A DNA stretch of 64,000 nucleotides from the NCBI GenBank assembly GCA_019115745.1, contig DXDA01000068.1, forward strand, positions 62,001 to 126,000. Reading direction: 5' to 3'. The translations under genes were made by a program, and so were the position numbers. Of the stretch, positions 8,184 to 16,371 are shown piece after piece. Position 1 is the first letter of the stretch. Every line of letters begins with the position of its first letter. Below the pieces are notes generated by a model. That model was not told the origin of the DNA, searched no databases, and saw nothing but the letters and a program-made list of their open reading frames with translations. This DNA is from Candidatus Alistipes intestinigallinarum (GTDB lineage Bacteria > Bacteroidota > Bacteroidia > Bacteroidales > Rikenellaceae).

Positions 8184-9620
8184 TTATTTTTGGCGGCTTT
8201 TGGTAAAATCGAAAAGTCCATGTGCATCCAGTGAAGCCTGCAGTTCCCGGATCTCGATGTCCCGTATCCCGGTTTTATGCCGGGCCGCCATAGCCGCCGC
8301 CGTACCGGCCGCTTCGCCCGTATTCGAACAGATCGGCTGGACGCGATAGGAGCTTGCGGCGATATGGGTTCCGCTGATGATGCGTCCGGCCGTCAACAGT
8401 CCTTCCGTGTTTTTGGGGACCAGCGAACGATATGGAATGCCGTAAGGCGGCACCACCTTTTGTGCACGGGTCAAATGCATTCCCCAGGGATCGAGATCAT
8501 ACCATGCCTCGGCCACTTTGTCATCCGGGAATCGGCCCTCCTGAATATCCGAGAGGGAGAGCACATATTCGCCCACGATGCGGCGACACTCCCGGACTCC
8601 CATTTTGGGGGCAAGATTGCATGTAAAACCAGCCTCCCGAAGAGCTTCGATTTCGGGTTCCAACTGTGCGAGCAGTTTCATCTGTGCCTCGGCACACTGC
8701 AACGGATCCCGGGTGTCGGCGACCTGAATGGTCTTGCCCCAATGCAAATAGATTCCGGCATCCCGAGCGGCCCACTCCGCCTTGTCTTCGGGCAGAATCC
8801 ACTTGTTCAGATTGTCTTCAACAACTCCGCCCTTGAGCTTTTCGCGCGGAAGAACCGCCCCTTTCCGGATTCGCTGACTGATAAACAGCCAGGTACAGGG
8901 CTGTGTCTTTCCGTCCCCTTTCTCAAGACCCAGATTTTCGTTGAAATCGCTTTTGCTCTCCCGGCCGTACAGGATCTCGCATCCGGCCTTTTCCGAGACC
9001 AGACCCAACCCGGAGGCATCGATGGTTACATGGGCACGAATATCCTGCAGGGCTCCGCCCCGGTAAATCCGCACTCCCTTTACCCGGTTCCGATTCCCGG
9101 CGTCTTCGGTGATTGCATCGACGACATGGGCTCCGCACATCAATGTGATATTGGGATATTCGGCCAGCATGGAGGTCAATACCTGCAGATAGGAGGTCGG
9201 ATGCCACCAGTGATTCTTTCCGTCCATTCCGTCCTTGCCGAAAGTCGGGACGGGCGTCCCCGAAAGCGTGTGCCTGGCATTGAGCTCACCGACCAGCCGC
9301 TGAAACAGGCCGACGCGAGGGGCCCCGCAAATGAAAGTCACAAACTGATCGAGCGGCGCGCCTCCCGGGAGCATGTCCTCTTCGAGCAGCACGACCCGGA
9401 CTCCTTCGCGGGCAGCGGCGATGGCTGCCGGAATTCCGGATGCACCGGCTCCTACCACAGCGACATCGAAATCGACCGGATCCATCCGGGGGATCTTCGA
9501 TTCGGCCTCCTTTTTCATGAAATCAGCTCCCAGCACGTCAAACGGATTGACGGTCATGGCAGCTACTCCGGCCACACCCAATGTCCGGATGAAAGAACGT
9601 CTGTCTATCTTTTTCATCAT
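8184..9620 (-). CDS. Tat-exported FAD-dependent oxidoreductase (FAD_oxidored/PF12831 type), copy 2
   Basis: A 478-residue paralogue of the 6004-7443 product. Shared features in order: twin-arginine signal (DRRSFIRTLG, RR at 7-8), FAD-binding VVGAGASG near residue 55, VVLLEED, GGAPLDQFV, the phrase GKNHWWHPTS (GKNNWWHPTS in copy 1), NTEGLLTAGRIISGT, and the C-terminal GEAAGTAAAM helix. The copies have clearly diverged, so they probably act on different substrates or successive steps, or form a heteromer. The gene starts 4 nt after the GxGYxYP gene stop. Because both copies keep the Tat motif, periplasmic action is the best inference. Confidence 0.88.
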   Translation of the reverse strand: MMKKIDRRSFIRTLGVAGVAAMTVNPFDVLGADFMKKEAESKIPRMDPVDFDVAVVGAGASGIPAAIAAAREGVRVVLLEEDMLPGGAPLDQFVTFICGAPRVGLFQRLVGELNARHTLSGTPVPTFGKDGMDGKNHWWHPTSYLQVLTSMLAEYPNITLMCGAHVVDAITEDAGNRNRVKGVRIYRGGALQDIRAHVTIDASGLGLVSEKAGCEILYGRESKSDFNENLGLEKGDGKTQPCTWLFISQRIRKGAVLPREKLKGGVVEDNLNKWILPEDKAEWAARDAGIYLHWGKTIQVADTRDPLQCAEAQMKLLAQLEPEIEALREAGFTCNLAPKMGVRECRRIVGEYVLSLSDIQEGRFPDDKVAEAWYDLDPWGMHLTRAQKVVPPYGIPYRSLVPKNTEGLLTAGRIISGTHIAASSYRVQPICSNTGEAAGTAAAMAARHKTGIRDIEIRELQASLDAHGLFDFTKSRQK

Positions 9621-9624
9621 AGCG

Positions 9625-11337
9625 CTACAAATTATCGATTATTTTTCTCGTTGCATCGGGATCGTGTTTCATGCGGATCCTCCACAGGACCTCTTCCAGC
9701 GAAACGACATGGACAGACGGTGCCAGACGCTCCATGCACCATTCTACGGCCGCAACGCCCCGCACGGCCGCACGGTCTTCGTCCTTGGCGTCGACGATGT
9801 TGCCTGCCCCATCCTTGGCATATCGGGACCAGGCGTGTACGATCGTCCAGCCCAACGACTCTTCGTTTTCCGCCGCAGCATTGATCCGGTCCGCAATCTG
9901 ATCCGGCCGTCCGAATCCTTCACCCGCTATTTTCCCCCACAACGAATAGTGCGGCGTCACTACCGGGATTTCGACACCGTCACGGTCCTTGACCCAGTAG
10001 ATCGCTCCATGACCGGCGTGATAGGGATTGTACTGGAGTACGACGATTCCCGTCAACCCCTTTATCTCCTCCGCATAGATTTTATAGACCTGCAAGGCCT
10101 CCTCCGAGCTTACGTCGTGCAGCATCATCAGATTCAATACGGAGATTCCAAGGTGGTTCATATGTTCTCCCGTCTGCCGGGCGAATCGGCGCAGTTTCTC
10201 CCAACGGTCGGGGTACTCTTTTGCGAAGCAGTCGGGATACTGATAACCACCGCTGAATTCGACAAGGGTTGTGCCCTCCTTCTGCTGCCGGACAATCTCG
10301 TTCCAGGTTGCGGGGCTCATCTGGGAGATATTGGCCGAACAGGTCGTCCAATTCACCGGAACCCGGCCATATGCCGGAGACCGGTAGTATTCCCTGCTGA
10401 AAAACGCATCCATTGTCCACTGCATATTGTCCCCGTCGCTCATCATGAAGGCGTGATAGCTCCCCGGCTGGGCAAAGTCAATCTTCCGCGGGTCGATTCG
10501 CCGGGCCTTGTCCAGACGGGCCTCTTTGGCCCCGGCCGACAGGAAGGTCAGATTGGAGCAGTAGTCGGATGCCGTATTGAACAATGCATACTCCGAAGGA
10601 GGAGCCACATGGTCAGACTCGGGTCCGGCGTTCCATCCCACAACCGGAGTCAAGGGCTCCGCGCGGGAAAGGATCTCCCGATACACGCTGTCAACGCCGT
10701 AATAGACCATCGCCCGGTGTGCTATGGCCAGATCGCGGTTGAAAGCGAGTTGCGGTTTCATGGCCAATACCAGCCGATGATTCAGCTTCTCGCCGGCTTC
10801 TTGCCAACAAGCCTGCTGAGACTCGTTTCGGGCGTCGTACAACATCTGCAGGCCCATACCGTCGGCTCTGTTCCGGAGAGACTCCTCGATCAGCACGGCA
10901 TCCCGTATTCCGGCGTGAACGGTTGCCGGATTCAGACTCTCATTCTCCTGCGAATAGAGGACATACCCTTTTATAATGCCCTTTTTTTTCAACAGAGAGA
11001 CCAACTGCCAGACATCCTTGTACCCGTCGGACCGGATTCCAAGCGTGCGGCGGGTATTTTTCAACCATTTCTCGTAGACCGGGCGATTGCATTCGACCCA
11101 AACCATCCGGTTGAAGCGTCCGTCGTTGACGGCTCGAGCTGCCAGTCCGGCTACGGATTGCGCCAAAACAGCCTCGGCGCGTCCCGCAGGCAGCCGACAG
11201 GTTACATAACGCTCCGCAGCTTGCTGCTCTGGCCACCAGAAGGTCCGGGACTGTCCGTTGACAGCCCGTCCCGACAAGAGAACCGCCAGAAGGGTTAAAA
11301 GAATTTTTGCAGGAGCCATCGGTTTGCGATTACTCAT
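9625..11337 (-). CDS. GxGYxYP-family secreted protein of unknown function
   Basis: A 570-residue protein with a Sec signal (KILLTLLAVLLSGRAVNG). I recognise it by SGGYQYP at 362-368, which matches the GxGYxYP motif except that the first Gly is Ser, and by the acidic phrase MMSDGDNMQW near 298-307, typical of the same family (PF14323 with an N-terminal partner domain). The function of the family is not established; it recurs in Bacteroidetes and other glycan degraders, and a carbohydrate-active role is suspected. The start at 11337 overlaps the susD stop in ATGAGTAA, an arrangement suggesting translational coupling; the ORF-track start at 11388 would lie deep inside susD. Confidence 0.78.
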   Translation of the reverse strand: MSNRKPMAPAKILLTLLAVLLSGRAVNGQSRTFWWPEQQAAERYVTCRLPAGRAEAVLAQSVAGLAARAVNDGRFNRMVWVECNRPVYEKWLKNTRRTLGIRSDGYKDVWQLVSLLKKKGIIKGYVLYSQENESLNPATVHAGIRDAVLIEESLRNRADGMGLQMLYDARNESQQACWQEAGEKLNHRLVLAMKPQLAFNRDLAIAHRAMVYYGVDSVYREILSRAEPLTPVVGWNAGPESDHVAPPSEYALFNTASDYCSNLTFLSAGAKEARLDKARRIDPRKIDFAQPGSYHAFMMSDGDNMQWTMDAFFSREYYRSPAYGRVPVNWTTCSANISQMSPATWNEIVRQQKEGTTLVEFSGGYQYPDCFAKEYPDRWEKLRRFARQTGEHMNHLGISVLNLMMLHDVSSEEALQVYKIYAEEIKGLTGIVVLQYNPYHAGHGAIYWVKDRDGVEIPVVTPHYSLWGKIAGEGFGRPDQIADRINAAAENEESLGWTIVHAWSRYAKDGAGNIVDAKDEDRAAVRGVAAVEWCMERLAPSVHVVSLEEVLWRIRMKHDPDATRKIIDNL

Positions 11338-13012
11338 AATAGGGGTTCTGATACATGCCCTCCTTGTTTTCGGAGATCTGGATTTCACTCAAAGGAATGG
11401 GGAAAATATAGTGTTTCTTCCCGTCGAAACTGGTCTTTGTCGTGGCATATTCATTCCGGTCTTCCAGGAAATGCTCCAGCATTCCGGTCCGAGCCAGGTC
11501 ATACCAGCGCCATCTCTCAAAACACAACTCCCGAGCCCGTTCCATCAGAATATCCTCCAACCCATAATCCGCATAATCCAGAAAACTGGGAGTTTCCGAT
11601 TCCGGGATCGGTTGACCTTGCTCATCCACACCCCGAGCCCGTTGTACGATCCGGTTCATGGCTGCAAGTCCCGCTTCGGTGGGAGAACCTCCGTTCAGCG
11701 CCAGATCCGCCTCTGCATACATCAGGAGAACATCGGCAAAACGCAAAACAATCACGTTGTTGGGACAGTTCGAATAGACGAAGTCGGTATGTTCGTCCTG
11801 CCAGGTCTCGCCCCACCGGTATTTGGTGATACCGCTGCTCAATACCGTGTTTTTGTTTGAATTGTCCCCGACTTGAGGAGCTCCGCTCAACGAAGAGATC
11901 GGCGATTGGGTTTTGGGCTTGTTTGTGGATTTGTCGAATCGAATGATGTAATCGGCCAAATTCCATTCCCGCCGTTTGTCGTAGCCGTTTCCGTCATAAT
12001 AGGACCAGAAAGCGGGTACATATTTCAAATTGCACTGCCCGGCAATGGCATTCGTTCGCCATCCGCCATAGAGCACGGTTCCATTATAATCCACCGGGCG
12101 GGCTCCATACTCTTTTGACCATTGGGAGCCGTAGGGGATCTGTGCACTGAATTGAATCTCCCAAATCGTCTCCTTGTTGATATTCTTGTTTTCGATTTTG
12201 AAGACATCACCATATACCGGCTCCAGATCGCGCCCGCTGTTGAGCATGACGTCCTGCAACAGCGTCGCGGCATCCCCGTAAAGCTGTTCGTCGGAGCGGG
12301 TGATCCGCTCGTATCCGTCCACCTTGCCCGCTTTGCGCGCCGAGGCCATCGTAATATAGACTTTGGCCAGCAGGGTTTTGGCTGCCCAATAATTCGCCCA
12401 GCCGCCATCGATCTCTTTGGGAAGCACGCCCTCTTCCAGACAGTAAAGCAGGTCTTTTTCAATAAAATCATAGATCACATCGACCGGAGAACGCCCCATG
12501 TCGTAGGTCAGTTCGGTTATGTGGTCCTCCATCAAGGGCACGGCGCCGAAAACCTGTACGAGATTGAAATAGGCCCAGGCCCGAAGGAACCGGACATTTC
12601 CTACATACTGACTGATCAGTTTCGGATCGCCTTCTATGCCCCTGGATTTGTATATGACCGTATTGCAGGTCGTAATGATCCGATAGTACCGATACCAGAA
12701 ATCCTTGACACACCCATCCGTAGAGGTAAACGTATATCGGTCGATAAAACCCCGTAAATTGGTCTCATCCGGATACATACATTCGTCCGTCCCCACCATT
12801 CCGATGAAAAGCGGCGTATTGCTCCCGACAAAGTAGATCTGGGGCAGCAGCGAAAAAGCCCCGACGGTTCCGGCCTTGAGAGATTCGATCTCCGTATAAA
12901 AATTACCCTCGGAGAATTCCGATTCAGGAGTCTCATCCAGAAAATTCGCGCAGGACGGTGCACATACGGCCGCTGCCGCCATGACGAATATTGAAAATAT
13001 ATGCTTTTTCAT
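11330..13012 (-). CDS. SusD/RagB-family nutrient-binding lipoprotein
   Basis: A 560-residue outer-membrane lipoprotein that forms the lid of a SusC transporter and binds the substrate. Lipobox CAPSC at about 17-21, then the usual SusD N-terminal phrase NFLDETPES, TPR-like helices with the family-typical VRFLRAWAYFNLV, and the C-terminal block with ERARELCFERWRWYDLARTG and FPIPLSEIQISE. It starts 11 nt after the susC stop, so the two are co-transcribed. Substrate specificity cannot be read from the sequence. Confidence 0.96.
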   Translation of the reverse strand: MKKHIFSIFVMAAAAVCAPSCANFLDETPESEFSEGNFYTEIESLKAGTVGAFSLLPQIYFVGSNTPLFIGMVGTDECMYPDETNLRGFIDRYTFTSTDGCVKDFWYRYYRIITTCNTVIYKSRGIEGDPKLISQYVGNVRFLRAWAYFNLVQVFGAVPLMEDHITELTYDMGRSPVDVIYDFIEKDLLYCLEEGVLPKEIDGGWANYWAAKTLLAKVYITMASARKAGKVDGYERITRSDEQLYGDAATLLQDVMLNSGRDLEPVYGDVFKIENKNINKETIWEIQFSAQIPYGSQWSKEYGARPVDYNGTVLYGGWRTNAIAGQCNLKYVPAFWSYYDGNGYDKRREWNLADYIIRFDKSTNKPKTQSPISSLSGAPQVGDNSNKNTVLSSGITKYRWGETWQDEHTDFVYSNCPNNVIVLRFADVLLMYAEADLALNGGSPTEAGLAAMNRIVQRARGVDEQGQPIPESETPSFLDYADYGLEDILMERARELCFERWRWYDLARTGMLEHFLEDRNEYATTKTSFDGKKHYIFPIPLSEIQISENKEGMYQNPYYE

Positions 13013-13023
13013 AGACGTTTCGA

Positions 13024-16000
13024 TTAAAAGATGAAGTTGAATCCAACGGAATAAGAGCGGTTGCGGGGATAGGCGCTGTAATCAAGACTGGGCATCAAGT
13101 CGCCGGTCTGCCCTTGCCGCGTATTCACTTCCGGATCGTAGCCCGAATAGTCGGTGAAGATCCAGAGGTTTTTAACCGAAGCGAAGAACTTCAACCCGGA
13201 CATGCCGATTTTCCGCGCCAGTTTTTGCGGGAAAGCATACGACAGCGTCACGTCGCCGATCCGCAGGAACGATCCGTCTTCCAGCATCTTCGACGTACAA
13301 TAGTTCAGAGCGACACCTCCCGGCATCCGATATTTGGCATTCGGATTTCCGGCCAAAACCAGGTTCCCCGATTCGTCGTAAAGCGTCGGTGACCACGAAT
13401 CCCGCATGGCTGTGATCTGGTTGTGCCCGTCACGGCCGCTGGTCAGGGAGTGCAGATTGGCATTGAATACCGTGGCTCCATAGCTGAACTGCATCGCCAC
13501 ACTCAGTGTCAGACTTTTGTAGGATACCGTATTGGTAAATCCTCCGGTAAACAGCGGTTCTCCGCTGCCCAGGAGCACCTGATCCGCCGAGGTGATCTTT
13601 CCATCGTTGTTTTCGTCGTGGAATCGATAGGTTCCGGGGTATATGTTGGCGATTTTCTGTCCCAACACTTCGGTCAGTCCGTGTTCGTCGATCTCATACT
13701 GCGAGCCATAGATTCCTTCGATCTTGTAGCCATACCACTGGCCCAGGCTCTTTCCTTTGCGGATCATGACGAAATTTCCGGATCCGGGAATAATTCCGGG
13801 ATCGAACCCCATCTCCCCGCCCGGACCGATATCGAGCACCTTGGAGCGATTGAATCCGATATTGAAATTCATGGACCAGTTCCATCTCCGGTTCGATACC
13901 GGGACGGCATCGACCGTCACCTCCACCCCCTGATTCCGGACCGATCCGATATTGGCCCAACCCGTCTTGTACCCGGTAGCCAGGGCTGCATTCTTCTCCA
14001 GGAGCAGGTCCTTCGTCTCTTTGTTGTAGAGGTCCAGCGTCAAGGCCAGCCGGTTGTCGAAAAAGGCCATGTCCAATCCGAGATTGATCATGTCGGTTGT
14101 CTCCCATCGTAAATCCGTATTGGCCGGACGATCGATGATGGCTCCATACGTCAAATCGGATCCGTTCATCGGATAGAACGACGTTGCAATGGTCGAGAGA
14201 CTGCGATAGGCCGGGATAGCCGTGTTGCCGCTGCGGCCGTATCCAAAGCGCAGTTTCAGGTTGTAGAATACGTTGAGGTCCTTGATGAAGGGCTCCTCAT
14301 TGATACGCCATGCCAAGCCTACCGACGGGAATCCGGCCCATTTGTTCCCGGCCCCGAAACGCGAGGAACCATCGGCCCGATAGCTGGCCGTGAGCAGATA
14401 GCGCTCCTTGTAATTGTACTCCGCCCGGGCGATGAACGAAACCATGTTCCAGTCAACAATCGACGTGGTGGGAATTTGAGGAGCAATCCCCATGCCCATG
14501 CCGTCGACACCCAGGTTCAACTCCGGGAAATCCTGATTCTCGACTCGGAGCACGTTGCTGCGGTAAGTCTCGATCGTACTTCCTCCCAACAACCGGAGTT
14601 TGTGGTTGCCTTTCCAGGTATTCGAATAAGTCAGGAATGCCTCTCCCGAAAGTTTCTTGACCTCGGTCGACGATACAATTCCCCGGCCGTGCATTTTGAA
14701 TCCCTGCTCCGTATCCGCCGGATAGAACACCTCCGCTTTTTGGTGGTTGTCCTGATAAGTCCCGGCTCCTCGTAGCGACAGTTGGGGCAAAATCTTCCAT
14801 TCCACCTGTAACCGGGCCGTAAGTTCGTCCCGATACCGATCGTTGGTAATATCCCTGACCTGCGCATAGGGGTTGGAGATTACGTTCCCCTGTTCATCGC
14901 CTTCTCCCTCCATGATATTGTCCGAGTCGGCCGAATAGGTAGGCGGCTGCCGGAGAAGTTTCATGATCAACCCATCCGAACTTCCAGTCGCCAATCCCGA
15001 GTTCTTAGTCCGGGAGGCGGACAAGTTGGCCGTCATGGTCACGGTCTTAGCCAGATTTTGGGTCAAATTGACTCGTCCCGTGTAGCGTTCGTAGCCGCTG
15101 TTAATCACAATTCCATCCTGGTTGAGATAGCCTCCGGATACTGAATATCGCGTATTTTTATTGCCTCCGGAGACATTGATCCGGTATTCCTGATAGATGG
15201 CTTTTCGGAACATGAGATCCTGCCACCGGGTGTTGACGCTGTCGGGGTGGTTGTATGCCTGCCAGTTTTCATAGGGCGATCCGACGGGAAGCACCCAATA
15301 GTTGCCGTCGCCGTTCGGATTGTCCCGATAGACCGTACCCTCTTCAAACGAGGAAGGAGACGTACCGTACGGATAATATTTCCACCCGGCTTTGTATCTT
15401 AAATAGGTATAGTCGGCCGAATTGAGCATGTCATATTCGCGCACAGCCTCTTGAAAGCCGAAATTGGCGTACAATTCGACCCGGGTCTTGTTGTCCGAGG
15501 ATCCTTGTCGAGTTGTGACCAGAATCACGCCATTGGCGCCTCGCGATCCGTAAATGGCCGTTGACGAGGCATCTTTCAAGATCTCGATCGATTCGACATC
15601 TCCGGGATTCAGGAAGGAGGCGTCATCACAAATCACTCCGTCGATGACAAAGATCGGAGCACTCGACGCGTTCACCGAAGAAGCACCTCGAATCCGAATC
15701 GTATAATCCGATCCCGGGGAGCCGTCATTCTGGATGATCTGCAGACCGGCAGCCTTGCCGCGCATGGCGTCTTCCAGGGAGACGATGGCCCGATCGCTCA
15801 AGGCATCCTTGTCTATGGAGGAGATGGAGCCGGTCAGGTCGGAGCGGCGGGTCGAGCCATAACCGATGGCTACCACCTCTACTTCGTCCATTCCCACGGC
15901 ATCTTCCTGCATCGTTACATTGATCGTTGTCCGATTTCCGACGCGATGGGACACGGTTTTCATACTGAGCATCGAAAATACCAACACGGACTCTTTGGAT

Positions 16001-16206
16001 GGCACCGTAATGGTATAGTCACCCTTGCTGTTTGTCGAGGTTCCTTTCCGGGTTCCCTCCACGATCACCGTGATGCCAGACAAGGGCTCACCCTTGCTGT
16101 CGCTCACTTTACCAGAGACCGTGATTGCCGAATTCTGTCCCCAGACCTGAGCGGATAGAATCAGCATAAAAACAGCTACCAAGTAGCGTAGTCCATTTTT
16201 TTTCAT
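13024..16206 (-). CDS. SusC/RagA-family TonB-linked outer membrane transporter
   Basis: A 1060-residue TonB-dependent transporter. Signal peptide (about 1-23, ending VWG), CarboxypepD_reg-like domain (about 28-110, VSGKVSDSKGEPLSGITV), the SusC plug signature (VVAIGYGSTRRSDLTGS, then SLEDAMRGKAAGLQI and IRIRGASSVNASSAPIFVIDG), and a 22-strand-type barrel ending in Phe. First gene of the leftward operon and partner of the downstream SusD. No extra N-terminal STN-type signalling domain is seen, so anti-sigma signalling through this SusC is unlikely. That fits regulation by the divergent SARP-type protein. Confidence 0.96.
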   Translation of the reverse strand: MKKNGLRYLVAVFMLILSAQVWGQNSAITVSGKVSDSKGEPLSGITVIVEGTRKGTSTNSKGDYTITVPSKESVLVFSMLSMKTVSHRVGNRTTINVTMQEDAVGMDEVEVVAIGYGSTRRSDLTGSISSIDKDALSDRAIVSLEDAMRGKAAGLQIIQNDGSPGSDYTIRIRGASSVNASSAPIFVIDGVICDDASFLNPGDVESIEILKDASSTAIYGSRGANGVILVTTRQGSSDNKTRVELYANFGFQEAVREYDMLNSADYTYLRYKAGWKYYPYGTSPSSFEEGTVYRDNPNGDGNYWVLPVGSPYENWQAYNHPDSVNTRWQDLMFRKAIYQEYRINVSGGNKNTRYSVSGGYLNQDGIVINSGYERYTGRVNLTQNLAKTVTMTANLSASRTKNSGLATGSSDGLIMKLLRQPPTYSADSDNIMEGEGDEQGNVISNPYAQVRDITNDRYRDELTARLQVEWKILPQLSLRGAGTYQDNHQKAEVFYPADTEQGFKMHGRGIVSSTEVKKLSGEAFLTYSNTWKGNHKLRLLGGSTIETYRSNVLRVENQDFPELNLGVDGMGMGIAPQIPTTSIVDWNMVSFIARAEYNYKERYLLTASYRADGSSRFGAGNKWAGFPSVGLAWRINEEPFIKDLNVFYNLKLRFGYGRSGNTAIPAYRSLSTIATSFYPMNGSDLTYGAIIDRPANTDLRWETTDMINLGLDMAFFDNRLALTLDLYNKETKDLLLEKNAALATGYKTGWANIGSVRNQGVEVTVDAVPVSNRRWNWSMNFNIGFNRSKVLDIGPGGEMGFDPGIIPGSGNFVMIRKGKSLGQWYGYKIEGIYGSQYEIDEHGLTEVLGQKIANIYPGTYRFHDENNDGKITSADQVLLGSGEPLFTGGFTNTVSYKSLTLSVAMQFSYGATVFNANLHSLTSGRDGHNQITAMRDSWSPTLYDESGNLVLAGNPNAKYRMPGGVALNYCTSKMLEDGSFLRIGDVTLSYAFPQKLARKIGMSGLKFFASVKNLWIFTDYSGYDPEVNTRQGQTGDLMPSLDYSAYPRNRSYSVGFNFIF

Positions 16207-16254
16207 TTAGATGAGGTTTTAGGTTTGGGTTCGAAACGTACGTTCCGCGGTTGA

Positions 16255-16262
16255 CAAAAATA
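16255..16262 (-). promoter_or_regulatory. Putative -7 box of the susC operon promoter
   Basis: The minus strand reads TATTTTTG (TAnnTTTG), 49 nt upstream of the susC start codon. A TTG sits 17 nt further upstream, at the end of the inverted-repeat arm 16280-16290; this is shorter than the usual 19-21 nt spacing, as expected for an activator-dependent promoter. Confidence 0.5.
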
Positions 16263-16279
16263 GAATGCTCCTATTAGCG

Positions 16280-16327
16280 CAAGGGTTAATAAACGGGTTA
16301 TCGGGTCAAAAAAAACATTAACCCTTG
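16280..16327. promoter_or_regulatory. Candidate operator: perfect 11-bp inverted repeat between divergent promoters
   Basis: CAAGGGTTAAT at 16280-16290 and ATTAACCCTTG at 16317-16327 are exact inverse complements, 26 nt apart. Each copy, read in its own direction, is immediately upstream of a TAnnTTTG box: 10 nt before the regulator's box and 17 nt before the susC box. GGGTTA/GGGTCA-type words recur between them (16294-16300 and 16302-16308). SARP-type proteins generally bind short direct repeats near promoters, so this is a strong candidate site for the adjacent regulator. Confidence 0.5.
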
Positions 16328-16337
16328 AAATTTTTCG

Positions 16338-16345
16338 TATCTTTG
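16338..16345 (+). promoter_or_regulatory. Putative -7 box of the SARP-type regulator promoter
   Basis: TATCTTTG matches TAnnTTTG and ends 26 nt before the ATG at 16372. Confidence 0.5.
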
Positions 16346-16371
16346 CGAGAGAACCATGGACGCGAAACCTA

